Shown: in pieces, positions 33,601 to 45,440 of the stretch
Position numbering within the stretch: the stretch's first letter is position 1
How the letters are laid out: every line of letters starts with the position of its first letter
NCBI RefSeq assembly: GCF_025602895.1
Contig: NW_026516215.1
Span: 744,001 to 808,000 of the forward strand
DNA from: Polychytrium aggregatum
Lineage: Eukaryota > Chytridiomycota > Chytridiomycetes > Polychytriales
Reading direction: 5' to 3'
DNA: 64,000 bases
Program-made: the position numbers and the translations under genes
The notes under the pieces: model-generated
What the model was told of the DNA's origin: nothing
Databases searched by the model: none
What the model saw: only the letters and a program-made list of their open reading frames with translations

Positions 33601-34821
33601 TGGCGGAGACGACACTCGAGGTAAGTCTACAGTCTGCGGTCGAGTGTCGTGTCTGAGCGATATAAAGTTCCCCCCTGGATGCAGTTGAATCAGGCCTGCG
33701 AGATGTCGCGCAGGCAACTAATCGCGCTACTATCGAATCTTTCATGCCAGTGAAAATCTGGTCCATGAATGAGCGCTCCTCAGTCTTGACGCTCGAGGCC
33801 AAGGCCAATGTTTGCTCAGTCAAGTTCAACCCCGGAGCTTCACATGAAATCGCCTTTGGCTCAGCGGGTAGGGTTGCAACTGGGCTTGCACTGGTGCCGT
33901 CAGGAGAGTGCGTGCGTCGATACTGGGACAGACATGGCTCGATGGGTGTAGCAGTAGAGTGGAGCCTGTCAGCATCAGATTCGGCGATGGGACGACACAT
34001 CTTGGTTGCCTCGTCCTGACGCTGTCGCCTGCATCGGTGCTGCCCGAAACGTCCTGTGCAGATCATCACGTCCACTACTATGATCTGCGCAAGTCCGATC
34101 GAGCCCTCCACATCTTCCGGGGGCATCGCAAGGCTGTGTCCTATGTCAAGTACTTGAACAAAAACGAATTGGTATCAGCCTCGACGGATTGCACGCTACG
34201 GATGTGGAATATTCGAGACTCTGTCAACTCGGGCGCATCCAAGTGCATCCGGACGTTCTCGGGCCATCTCAACGAAAAGAACTTTGTCGGTCTCAGTATC
34301 AACTCAACGGGCGAGTTTATCTCGTGTGGCAGCGAGGCAAACTGCGTCTACACCTACTTCCACTCGCTGCCGAAGCCTGTGATTGTGCACAAATTCGGAA
34401 ACTCGATCGATTCTATATCCGTAAGTGACCCATCAACCCCGTGTTTGTGCACTCGATGAATGGACTGGACTGGAGTGGACTGGATTGGGCTGGAGTGGCT
34501 GCTCTGACGCACCAGTTGTTGAGCATCGATGTGGATATCCGTCCCGCAGCCGCCTTGCAGCATTGGCATCATGAGTTTTGGATAACTGCGATTCTGACCT
34601 GCCCGTTCTTCCTGGGCTCGATCGCTCCCTGGGCTTGTCCGATTGGGGGGTGATGGGATTCCGTTCCGCACCCAAACATGCTGGGCCAGCCACAGGGCGA
34701 GGAGGTGCCTGAGGAAGACCCCAACCAGTTTGTCAGCTCCGTCTGCTGGAAACGAAACTCGCCCGATATTCTGCTGTCGGCCAACTCTCGCGGAATCATC
34801 AAGGTCATGGAGATGACGTGA
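30664..34821 (+). CDS. COP1: COP1-type E3 ubiquitin ligase (RING, coiled coil, WD40)
   Basis: Ten exons: 30664-30707, 31025-31084, 31544-31638, 31943-32029, 32146-32267, 32418-33268, 33430-33620, 33751-33867, 34062-34420 and 34690-34821, giving 685 residues. The RING finger is complete, in C3HC4 order: C15, C18, C30, H32, C35, C38, C49, C52. It is stitched from three small exons and followed by VGVEEIYPNF. A coiled coil (DLMTSLVDRRAKIVQ...ELKRLQQQIG) and a disordered Ala/Thr-rich linker lead to HFEDLQEYYFGHR and a seven-bladed WD40 propeller with SSIEFDKDDEFFATAGVTKK, SDYDG, KANVCSVKFNP, DHHVHYYDLRKSD, FRGHRKAVSYVKY and GHLNEKNFVGLS. COP1 ubiquitinates substrates carrying Val-Pro motifs, usually with CUL4-DDB1. 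The ATG (ACCATGG context) opens exon 1. The last acceptor could be 34690 or 34696. It is rare outside plants and animals. Confidence 0.93.
31263..31294. repeat. Short tandem repeat in COP1 intron 2
   Basis: Three to four GAGTCATC-type units inside the 31085-31543 intron. Confidence 0.7.
33386..33419. repeat. 8-base tandem repeat in COP1 intron 6
   Basis: Four GCTGGTCY-type units about 10 bases before the 3' splice site of the 33269-33429 intron. Confidence 0.7.
34460..34498. repeat. Short tandem repeat in COP1 intron 9
   Basis: Repeated TGGACTGGAC/TGGAGTGGAC units within the 34421-34689 intron. Confidence 0.65.
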
Positions 34822-35244
34822 AACCACCACCCTGCTCCTCAACAGCCAAAAATCGTCGCCTTGACAACCCCACACATGCCATTTCACAATTCCCTTGCCC
34901 CACCCGCGGCCAGCTGTGTGTCCCCCTCCCCGTTGCTGAGTGCGCTCTGCTTCCACCATCATGTTCCTCCAGCCCATCGAAATACGATTTGTAACCAGGA
35001 CGGCTGGTCAGTGCGGCCGGCTCGAGCCGGCTCGAGTGTCCATTTGCGTGTGTGTGTGTGCGGCTGCTCTCGCCCGCGTCTCGCCCTCGTCTCGCCCTCG
35101 TCCTGGAAACGATCAGTGCAGCAAGCGACCGACCGACGACGAAGGCAGCACCGACTTGCCTCTGCGCATCCATCTATCCAGCCAGCCTGCCTGCCTGCCT
35201 GCCTGCCAGCAAGCCGGCCAGCCAGCCCACTGCCGCAGACCGAC
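34822..35244. other. Short intergenic region / SWI3 5' leader
   Basis: Between COP1 and SWI3 on the same strand. A CCTG tetranucleotide run (about 35188-35212) lies 35 bp upstream of the next start. No gene is supported. Confidence 0.5.
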
Positions 35245-38142
35245 ATGAGCCCACGCGAAGATACAAACCCCTCGTCTCCAGCCGAGGACGATCCCATGGA
35301 GGACGTATCACCCACCCACGACGACGGCGGCGACGATCCAGTCCACCCGCCATCCAGTCGCCGAGCCACCCGTTCGCACCGTCGCAGTGACGGTGACGCC
35401 GATGGTGACGATGCCTACGGGGGCGACAATGGAGACGAGCACACCGGAAAGAACGGGCCCAACGGCGCCAGCCATCCCGACGGGAAGCAAGGCGATATCG
35501 AAGGCGACGAGGATGGCGACGGCGTCGATGCCGACAATGCCATGACCGGGGACGTGAACGGGGCAGATCCATCCTCCAAAGATGCCGATCCGTCTGGTAA
35601 GACGCCCTACTCTCCGTCCTCTCTATTCTGCCGCGATCTGTGCTTGATCAGGTCGGATCAGATCGGATCAGAAAGGCGCTCGTCAGATCAATGCGACTGC
35701 ATTCGGAGCCAAAGGGGAGGCGAGATCTGGGTGCGATCCAGGGCTTTCGCTTTGGTTTGGCTCTGTTTTAAGCCGTAGTTTAGGCTCTGGTCTGGACCTA
35801 TGCCTTTGATCTACGAGGCCGATCCATCAGATCGATCTCGCCGGTCCGGCGGGAGGTGGAAGCGGTCGTTCGACGATCTGCCTGGCTCCGCTCTGTACAT
35901 GTCTCGTGTTTGAAGCTGTCCAGGGGCTGCTCTGAGCGAGGCCAGCATGTTCCCCCCCCCCGGATGTTTGATTCTCTGGATCCAATCGTGCATCGCTCGG
36001 GTTGCCCCCGATCGCCCCGAATGATGAACTCAACTCTCGCCCTCCAAAGCTCGGCTAACCCGCTTCGCCAACTACTCTGCCTCCTTTTCCATCTATCCAT
36101 CTGTCCATCTATCCATCTGTCCATCCATCCCAACCGTAGCCAACGGCAGCTTCAAAGTCAGACTGGTGGATCCAAGCGAGGCAGCAACTTCAGCCCCCAA
36201 GGCAGCCCTGGTCCCGCAGCTCCACGAAATCATCATCCCCAGCTACGCCGCCTGGTTCTCGCTCTCGAGGATCGACGACATTGAGCGAAAGGCCCTGCCC
36301 GAGTTCTTCAACGGCCGGAATAAGAGCAAAACCCCGATGATCTACAAGGACTATCGCGACTTTATGGTCAACGCCTCTCGTCTAAACCCGACCGAGTACC
36401 TGACCGTCACAGCCTGCCGCCGCAACTTGGCCGGCGATGTCTGTGCCATCATCCGGGTGCATGCCTTCCTGGAGCAGTGGGGCTTGATCAACTACCAGGT
36501 AGGTCGATCCGATCGGCGATATCATCCAGCCAGCTCGTCAGACTCTTGTACGGCTGTACTGATCATGCCCTTCCGAACCGACACATCTCCATGCACATGC
36601 CGACTTGTTGGTCGGCTCTAGGCCGATCCTGAATCTCGCCCCGTCAACCTGGCGCCGAGCTTCACCGGACATTTCCGAGTGACGGCCGAAACGCCGCGCG
36701 GCCTGCAGCCGTTTGCTCCATATGCACCGATATCCAAGGCCGTGCCGGAGGGCGCCAACAAGCCCAAGGCCGCGGCCGAGGAAAGCCTGCGAACAGCCGG
36801 ACTGGCCAAAAACTCGTTCGAGTCGATTCCGGCAAAGCGAAAGTCCGAGACCGGCGATGAGTCGGCCACGCCCGGCGCCGGTGCTGGCAGCGCAGGCGAA
36901 GCCAAGCGATCCAAGCATTCATGCACAACGTGCGGCTCGGACTGCACTCGGGTCAGGTACCACAACACCAAGACGCCGTCGCTGGACGTGTGCTCGAGCT
37001 GCTATCTGGAGGGCCGGTTCACATCCACGGCTGTCTCGAGCGAGTTTGTCAAGCTCGAGGATCGACGCAGCGACGGCGAGCCGTTGGATGAATGGACGGA
37101 TCAGGAAGTGCTTTTGCTGCTGGAAGGTCTTGAGCTCTACGACGAAGACTGGAACAAGATTGCCGAGCACGTCGGCACCAAGACCCGCAGCCAGTGTGTC
37201 CTCAAGTTCATCGGGCTGCCCATCGAGGATCCTTACAACAATGTCAAAATGAGCGAGCTGGGTCCGCTGCAGTACCAGCGCGTCCCCGTCGGGCCGGCCG
37301 ACAACCCGGTTCTGTCCCTGACAGCCTTCCTGGCCAGCACTGTCAACCCCCAGGTTGTGGCTGCGGCTGCACAGCGGTCGCTCAAGGAGCTGAAGCAAAT
37401 CAAAGCCTCGGTCGAAAGCCAAGCGGAGGTCAAGCCTGCCCCGGCCGATGAGATGGAGACCGACGGCGATGGCGGCAAGGCCCCGACACAGACCCAGTCT
37501 GAGACGCCAGCTCCCGCAGCACCAGTTCCGTCGGAGGCACCCACAGCCAGCGCCAGTGTCACCGCTACCGCTTCCGCTGCAAGCGGCAAGGAGAACCTTG
37601 AAAAGGCAGCCACGGTGGCTCTCAGCGCTGCCGCCGTCAAGGCCAAGATGCTCTCGGAACAGCAGGAGCGGGAAGCCACGCGCTCGATCATCCAGCTCAT
37701 CGAACTCCAAGCCAAGAAGATGGAGCAGAAGCTCAAGCACTTTGAAGAGCTCGAGGCGATCCTCGAGCAGGAGCGTCGCGAGATCGAGAAGGAGCGACAT
37801 CAGCTCTTCATCGACCGCCTGGCTCTCAAGCGAGCCCAGCTACAGCACGAAGCCCAAGTCCAGGCACACGCACGATCAGCCAGCCACCACCACCAAAGCA
37901 GCGCGGGGGTTGCGACTGCAGGACATGCTTCTGTCAGCGCAGGTGCTGTCGCCGGCTCAGGCGCAAATGTCGAAGCTGACCACGATGCCAGCGCGCCGGC
38001 CAAGGATGCTGGAGCGGCGGCAAATGGACCCGAGACCTTTGTTCCCGAGTATGTGGCTGGCTCGGCAACGTCTGCAGATGCAATCGACCAGCAGCCGATC
38101 GAGGTCCCCAGTCCGTCCAAGAGTACCCTCATTAGTCTTTGA
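35245..38142 (+). CDS. RSC8: SWI3/RSC8-type chromatin remodelling subunit (SWIRM-ZZ-SANT)
   Basis: Three exons, 35245-35596, 36140-36498 and 36622-38142, giving 743 residues. It is a core subunit of SWI/SNF- or RSC-type nucleosome remodellers and acts in the nucleus as a dimer. An acidic, low-complexity N-terminus (about 140 residues) precedes the SWIRM domain: [56 protein letters not shown]. Then come [20 protein letters not shown], a ZZ zinc finger (CTTCGSDC...[12 protein letters not shown], about 335-385), a SANT domain ([20 protein letters not shown], about 394-445) and a C-terminal leucine-zipper-like coiled coil at about 580-650. The ZZ finger makes RSC8/Ssr-type naming slightly better than SWI3. 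Splice phases close exactly. The C-terminal 110 residues are Ala/His/Ser-rich. Confidence 0.95.
36088..36131. repeat. Tandem repeat in SWI3/RSC8 intron 1
   Basis: Alternating CCATCTAT and CCATCTGT units immediately before the 3' splice site of the 35597-36139 intron, where they double as the pyrimidine-rich acceptor region. Confidence 0.8.
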
Positions 38143-38712
38143 GGCAAGGTAATGGACATTCACACGTGAAGTGGGCAGACGGCTTGAAACCCATGTCAAG
38201 CGAACAGCTTGCCAACCAGAACCACTGGCGCAGGCCGGGCTTGTCGGAGGAGAGGCGCAGAGGGAGGGCAAGGGAGAAAGCCCCTCAGCCACTCAATACA
38301 GATTCGCAATTCTGCAGAACATTGAGCGCAAGGGTGTGGGGCGACATCTGTCGTTCATGGCGGCTGCTCCATGAGCAAGGCGAGATGTTTGTTGGATGTT
38401 CCTGGGGGCTGTCTGGGCTCGCGTAGCTTGGCTTGTAGAGATATTGGAGTCTCGGGTTGACTGTATGGGACGAATACCCAAGAACTTGGTCACTCTTGGC
38501 CGAGTGCTTTGTCTGGATGAGACGATGCGCCCATTGTTTTTCAACTTGCATTATGATCGAATTCAGTACGCTCTGCAATCCGAGCAATCGCAGGACGGAA
38601 CACAAAGCGACCGCCCTGCCCAACCGCCAAACGGCCTGAGTGTCTTCCCCGATCGCCCTCCCTTGTCCGTCCTCCGTCCCGCGGCCTCCAAACTGATCCC
38701 AATCTCCTCCCC
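38143..38712. other. Intergenic region
   Basis: About 570 bp between SWI3/RSC8 and the kinase/WD40 gene, same strand. No motif or gene seen. Confidence 0.5.
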
Positions 38713-41700
38713 ATGGCCGAGAAGCAGTGGTACATCCCCGAGGATGCCATCACCGACCGGTCGGCCAACCCCTTGGCAGTCGGTGGCTTTGGCGAGGTTT
38801 TCACTGCCTCATACTATGGCGCCCCTGTCGCCGTCAAGCAGCTCTATCGAGGCTACAACCAGAATGAACTCGCCGACTTTGGTCGTGAGATTGGCATCTG
38901 GCACAGACTCAGTCACCCTCATGTCCTTCCACTCCTCGGTGCTTGCGATACCGCAACCAAGCCCTTCATGGTCTCGCCGTTCATGCCCAACGGCACTCTC
39001 CATCGCCACATCTCGACAGCAACCCCTCCACGCCCCCTTGGCGAGAAGATCCGGCTCCTCTACGAAATCGCCTCTGGCATGGCATATCTCCACGGCAACA
39101 TTGTCCACGGCGACCTCAAGTCTCTCAATGTGCTGCTCGATCGATCTTTCAGTGCCGTTGTGAATGACTTTGGCTTGTCCAAGACGAAACACACATCGGC
39201 CACCGCCAACCGAACCCGCCGCGACCAGCCGACGGGCGGCACTCTCGAGTATATGGCACCGGAAATGCTCGATGACGATAATCCAGTTGGATCGTCAAAG
39301 GCCACCGATGTCTATGCCTTTGGCATCACCATATACGAGGTCCTCAACGACTGCAGGCCCATCTGGGTCACCGCCGATGGCCAGCCGATGAGGGAGAGGG
39401 TTATTGAGTCTCAAGTTCTTCGAAATCACCGGCCCAAGCAGCTCGAAGGAATCCCTGACGATATTCGTGCCCTCATCGAGCGCTGCTGGCACCAGGACCC
39501 CGCCGAGCGACCCAAGTTTTCCGAGACCCTTGCCATTCTCCATCGTTCCGATCGTTATCTACAGCAAGTCGAGGGGCAATTTGCTACTGTGCTCGTTGAT
39601 GCCCGGCATTCTGATTCATCCCAGCACAACCGAGAGATACACGTCTCCAGATCGACTCTGTCCCATCCGTTAACATCGGATCACCGTCCATCGGCCACAC
39701 GAGAGCTCGATCCTGCCCCTGTCAAGGACCAAACCATTGCGCTCTCGTTGTTGAACCTTGACGGCGAAGATAACTTTGATTCGGACGAAGAAATCGATGA
39801 CGAATACGAGCTCTGGTTTGCGATTGCGGGTGGTGGCGATCGAGAACAGTATCGAAATGCCTTCACCCGTGTCTATACCTCGTCCCGCCACCAGCCGCAA
39901 ATCACGGTTCTAATCTCGGCGATAGCTACGTCCCAGCCTCCCCTGACCATCCGTCTGATCGCTGAGCTCTTTGGGGTTGACATTCGAGTCGTCCGCCGGT
40001 GCATCAGGGAGCTCGGGCCCGTCCTCAATGTCGGCAACCTGGGCAACGACATGGAGGGCAACTCGGCGGATATGGCCCAGAAACACAAGCCAATAGCTGC
40101 CTATTTGATAGGGGAAGAGTCCGTCAATGAACCGTACCATGTTTCCGCAAAGTTTCACATGGCATTCGCCTCACAGTGCCTGCTGTCGATCCTCTCGCAC
40201 GAGCCAGTGATCAACATCTGCGACATTTACGACTTTCATGACAAGATATCCGACCTCAAGGACCGAGTCAAGGCCAAGATCACACCATCGCTTCGATACA
40301 GCGTCGCGCATTGGATCACACACTTTGTGTGGTGCTTGATGGACGGCGCGCAAGACCGTCATGCCTGGAGACAGTATCGCTCCTCCGGCTTGGCAGATTC
40401 CCTGACCCGCTTCTTATCGAGTCATATATTTTTCTGGCTCGAAGTTGGTTCGCTCATCGGCACCATCCCGGAGCTGTCCAAGCAGGCTGGCTTGCTTGAG
40501 GATGCAGTCGTGAAGTCACCGGGCCAAATGTTTGATGATGCCACGAAAGAACTGGTCAGGGATATCCATCGATTCATCCGAGAGTTTGCCGATCCAATTA
40601 GCAAGAGCGCACCGCAAGTGTATAACACAGGATATGCATTCACACCAAAGGAAACGGCGATATACAAGGCGTTTTCGACCCGACTGGAGGACAAGATCCC
40701 GTTCCTGGTCACGTTTGGCTTCAGGAAGACCTGGGACTGTCCGGATACATCAATCGAGGGACATGTCGGTGCGGTGACCTCTGTCGCTGTTTCACCCGAT
40801 GGAACCTGGTTTGCCTCGAGAGGTAGCGACGGCACCATCAAGCTGTGGGATATCGCCAAAGGGAAGGCGAGGAAAACATTGACGGGACACTCAAATGTGA
40901 CCGCGATAACCATTTCGGCCGATGGCAGAACGATCGTGGCCATCCAGGCTGACTGTGCCATCAAGCATCTGGACGCCAACACCGGAGAATTCAAGGATAT
41001 CTTTGCGTATCACAGCAAGGAAGTCTATCGATCAGCGACTGCGCCAGACGGCACGTTTGTTGCAATTGTCAATAACGATGATGGCAATAGGATCAAGATT
41101 TGGGACACGGTCACCTGCAGCTTGAGGCAAACGCTGGAGGGGCACACGAGATGGGTGAGCTCCTTGGCGATCTCGCCCGACGGCAAATGGGTTGTCTCTG
41201 GCTCTCGTGACAATACCGTCAAGGTCTGGGACGCCGCCACGGGGCAGCTGAAATCAAGTCTCGAGGGGCACTTGGGGTGGGTCAACTCGGTCGCCATCTC
41301 ACCTGACGGCACTTCGATCCTGTCGCGAGACGATACCCACAAGCACATTGTCTGGGCCGGTCAAGGCGGTAAATTTGCTCACACCTCCAAAGGCCCATCT
41401 GACTTTGTTGCAGCACCCGGTTCCAGTCTCTCTCCCGAGTGGAGCGTAATCGATTGGCGCAATTCATACCAGTGGGCTCGTCATTGCCATCAACTCATCA
41501 AGCTGCCCCAGTACCTTGGTCGTTGCGACTTGGGCTCTCGATTTGCAGTCTTGTGGACGTCCGAGTCCCCGTACCGCCCAATGGTGGTCCTGGTAAGCCC
41601 GCATCGCTTTCTCACCACTCTCGCATCAACTTTGACTGACCTTCCGTACGTACCATCCTCAGCCTATCTACCTCAACACCCCCGAGACCCAAATCGCCTT

Positions 41701-41968
41701 TGCCACTTACCTCAGCAACTCACCTGTTCCCGAGAGCCAAGCGCGTGCTGCCGACTTCATGGCAAGTCCCGAGGTTATGAACTTCAACGAGGAAAGTGCC
41801 ATACTTGCCCAAGAACAGGCCATGCTCATCAAGGAAGCAAGAAGGACTGAGGATGCAGCCAGAAGGGCAGAAGCAGCTCGCAAGACAGAGGCAGCAAGGA
41901 TAGCCGAGGAAGCAAGGAAGGCCGAAGAGGCTGCCAAATCAAAAGGGTGGCTCGGGTTCTTTGGCTGA
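38713..41968 (+). CDS. TKL-type kinase fused to a fungal NLR C-terminal region with WD40 repeats
   Basis: Two exons, 38713-41592 and 41663-41968, giving 1061 residues. Residues about 18-285 are a protein kinase: glycine loop VGGFGEVF, K42, E59, catalytic HGDLKSLN (D134, N139), DFG 152-154 and APEM. Gly replaces Arg in HRD, as in many TKL kinases. An acidic stretch (DSDEEIDDEYE) follows. Residues about 380-640 match the region that normally follows the NACHT in basidiomycete NACHT-WD40 proteins: PLTIRLIAELFGVDIRVVRR, VSAKFHMAFASQCLLSILSH, ICDIYD, KITPSLRYSVAHWITHF. No NACHT or Walker A is present. At least five WD40 repeats follow (HVGAVTSVAVSPDG...KLWDIA; HTRWVSSLAISPDG...KVWDAA), then a charged Ala-rich coiled coil ending GWLGFFG. 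A receptor-like signalling kinase is inferred. Confidence 0.9.
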
Positions 41969-43003
41969 GCCAAAGCATCACCTCCGTCGTCAAATTTCAG
42001 GAGACACCTTGGAAATCAGGAATGATCTGACCCACTTGCACACTCGAAACAGGATCTCGATGTCCATATGGTCGAGTGCAAACTGGGAGTTGCCGCTATA
42101 GCACACAATGGTCAAAGTGTCCGAGTAGAGTGGGTCCCTGACCCATACAGGAAGCCGACGTGGTGTCCCTCATTCGATGGCGTCCAGAGAAGCCCTCCTT
42201 TGCACAGAAGGCAATCAATTGGCAGTGATATGGTGGTAAAGAATACGAGCGCCAGAATCCCAGTCAAGTATCGATTTGCACCCGACAAAAGGCCCACTCC
42301 AGTTTGCTGCGTGAGGAGAATGCCCCACGGTAAAGATTCAGGGATCCAGGAGCAGTACCACCACACAACCACAGCGAATGTCGAGAGTGTGCTGGATAGG
42401 CGATGTGGGGGGAGGCGGCGGCGATCGGATGGATAAATAGATGAGAAGTCGGTATCGATCCGCAAACACAGGATTCCACACATCAAGGTCACACATGCGG
42501 CTATTGCGAGCTTTCACGAGAGAGTTTATGTATATATAGCGTAGCACTGAAGTAGAGGGAGGAGGGAGGAGGAGGAGGAAGGAGGAGAAGGATCCAAAGC
42601 GAGGCGCACTGCCTAAAGATGCAAAATTCAGACTCCGCAAGTGTCATGAGGACATGGCCAATAGATTAGGTGAGCTTCTCTGCTCCCAAAACGAGACGAC
42701 AAACGAAACACGGGCAGGCAAGACAACTTGACAGCAGGACAGCATGACACGGTAACTTGGCAGCACGACGGCTTTGACAACACGGCGGCAGGGCATGGAG
42801 GGGAGGACGGGAAGGCGAAACAGGAAGGCGAGGCTGTGCCAGCAGATATACAAGCAGGAGGGATGGCTGGACACACACAAATTCACCACATGGTATTTGC
42901 TCCCGTCAAATCTCGCATCCTCCCTCGCTCCGGGGTGGCCCCTCGGCCGACCTTCCTGCTTCCTTTCTTGCGCCTGCTTGTGTGCCCGCTTGCGAGCGAC
43001 ACA
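41969..43003. other. Intergenic region between convergent genes
   Basis: About 1 kb of 3' sequences of the kinase/WD40 gene (+) and the PH-domain gene (-). Contains a TATATATAG at about 42530 and a purine-rich GGAGGA stretch at 42552-42592. No gene is supported. Confidence 0.5.
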
Positions 43004-45440
43004 TCAGATACGACCCATCGGCACGGCAATCGGCATGAGCGACTCGATCTGGATCTTGGTCTGCATGGCTTGCTTCTTTTTCTTGTTGTTGGCGTTGGTC
43101 GCAAAGATGTTGTTCTCGAGCCGGGGCAGGGGTGCGGCCGGCGGCAGCGCAGGGGTCGGGAAACTGCCGGACGGCGTGATGGGAGTCGCGGGAGTCGCAA
43201 AATCGTCATGCAGCGGGCTCGCAAAGGGCAGCCGGACAGAGCCCGCGGCACCGGTGCCGGCGGAGGAGGACGTGTAGACCGAGAGGCGGGACACTTGGGT
43301 ATTAGAGATGGAGGTGGCGATGCTGCTCGGCGACGAGCCCTCGGTGGCGGCGGCGGCAGCCGCGCGCTTCTGCGAAGGAGGGACGGGGATGTAAAACTCT
43401 TGATACTGGCTGCTGGCCGACGACAGAGACTTTGAGCGAGTCGCAGGCGGGAACTGAGACGAGCTGACAGAGTTGGATCGCGCCAGGGCCGCACCGACGC
43501 CGGCACCGGCACCAGCACCGGCGGGCATTGCAGAGGGCCGTGTGTACGAGGACGAGAACTGCGGCGGCGAGATTGGGGCCGAGTCGGCAGCCGAGGTCGC
43601 GTAGACGCTTGGCGACGGGCTTGGGATAGCTCTGGCGTAGGCCGACTGGATCGGGACGGCGGCACTTGGTGGATACGACGGACCCGCCGGGATCGACGCG
43701 AAGCTGCTGGGAGTGCCGCGGCCAGCAGAGGCATCAGCCAGGGAGTACGGGACGGGATTGGTGGCATAGGCGGTGCTGGAAAAGCTGCTGACCGAGGCGT
43801 TGGCTTGTTGGTAGAGCGACGCCGAGGGCTGCGGGGTCACCGTTTGTGGGGTGGGTGGGCCATAGTACTGGGCAAGAGCCGCGCCAGCACTTCGGGAGCG
43901 CTCCAGAGGGAGGGCAGAGGTCGGGGTGATGCCGGCCGAGTAAGGCGCTACCGAGTAGGGTGCAGCCGAATAGGGTGCAGCCGAGACCGAGGAGGGCACA
44001 ACGATGGACAGGGCCGGCGGGATCGCAGCGACAGAGACTGGTGCCGGGACCGAGTCGGCCGCTCGCGGGGCCACCTCGGAAAAGTCCGGGGACGGATAGG
44101 TCTGCGCTAGCGACCGCAGAATCTCGAGCCAGATCACATATTCGTCGCGCTCGGTGAACTGCAACGTCCAAAGACGCTCAGCACGCTCGGACGCTGTGGC
44201 TGGTCGCTGGCCGTCGTGGCCCATGCGGGGAGCTTCGGTCTGGACGTTGAGACACATGGAGCTGTCGCCCATACACGGGTAGACCGAAGTGTTGTTGTTG
44301 ATCTGGATAAAGCTGATGGCCGTCTCGGAGGCCTGGTGCGAGCGGAAGACGTAGACCCGGTAGTTGTGGATGACAAAGAACCGGCGCTTCCAGACGCTGG
44401 AGCCGGACGACTGGGTCCGGGCATTCGAGAGCTTGCCCATGTAGGCCGAGCGAATGGCGGCAGGCATCAGCGACGCCAATGTCGGACCGACGTAGGTGAG
44501 GCCTGAGCGGCTTGCAGACGACGAATTGGCATTGACGGAGCTGATGCGAGTAGGTGTCTCTGGCCGGGGCGGCGAGGGCTCTGAGGGTGCCGCAGGAGAC
44601 ATGCCCTGCTGGCTGCTGGTTTCGAGGATGTCGAGCTCGGCGAGCATCGAGTTGATGGCCATGCCCTGCGGGGTTACTCGACCGCTGGGAGGGGTGGCGG
44701 GCCGTTGCGATGCCGCTGCAGACGACAAAATCAGGATCAGAATGAGAAGCACCCGGTGCCAGCGAACGATACGAGCGCGCGATCTGGGCCTGGACCAGAC
44801 GCTGGTGGCCATCGGTGGCGAGCGGGTCCAGCCCACACCATATGGACCACCAGGGTCTTGTCTTGCTCCTTTGCAGTGGCTTGCAGCCGCACTAGCAGCC
44901 ACAGCAAGCGAAGCACGCCAACGCAGCATCTCCCATGTATGCGCAAGAGAAAAAAAGGCGACAAGCCAAAGCCACCTTCCCCGCACGAGACCCGAACCCA
45001 GATCCGGGCCCATATCCGGACCCATATCCGGACCCAACCCAAGCGAGCCATTTGCATGTGCCCTCACCTCGGCTGGCTTTTGACGGGACGCGCTTGACAT
45101 TGGCCGAGATCCGGCTGCTGGTGCTGTTGGATCGGGCCAGGACCGGGGCGGACTGCTGCGACTGTTGGTAAGGGGCAGGATACTGCGTAGGCTGCTGCTG
45201 ATACGGATTGGATAACGCCGAGGTGCCGAGGTCGCCGGTGTTTTGCGGGTATCCCTGGTACTGGCCCTGCAACGGCGCCAGCTTGGACGGGTTGCTGAGG
45301 ATTTCATTGACATAGACCGAGTGCGAGTCGGTGTTGGGCGACATGTAATCGTCCAGCGGGAAGAGCGAGTCGCTTGACCGATTGGAGGACACGGAGTTGG
45401 TTCGCTGGACGGCCGGCGGGCGTTGAGTGGAGGCATCCAT
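43004..45440 (-). CDS. PH-domain protein with long Ser/Pro/Tyr-rich tails
   Basis: Two exons, 45440-45068 and 44715-43004, giving 694 residues. Exon 1 encodes a Ser/Gln-rich N-terminus beginning MDASTQRPPAVQRTNSVSSN. In exon 2, residues about 225-335 form a pleckstrin-homology domain: VWKRRFFVIHNYRVYVF..., SFIQINNNTSVYPC, and the closing helix LWTLQFTERDEYVIWLEILR with the conserved Trp. PH domains bind phosphoinositides or proteins at membranes, but the ligand cannot be read from the sequence. The remaining 350 residues are disordered, with Tyr/Ser/Pro/Ala-rich segments (for example PYSAAPYSVAPYSAG) and a final Lys-rich motif (ATNANNKKKKQAMQTKIQIE). The splice is phase 1 on both sides. The frame continues open upstream through the intron, so a naive open frame overestimates the protein at 1063 residues. 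Confidence 0.85.
45003..45038. repeat. 12-base tandem repeat in the PH-gene intron
   Basis: Three CATATCCGGACC-type units just inside the 5' splice site of the 44716-45067 intron. Confidence 0.85.
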
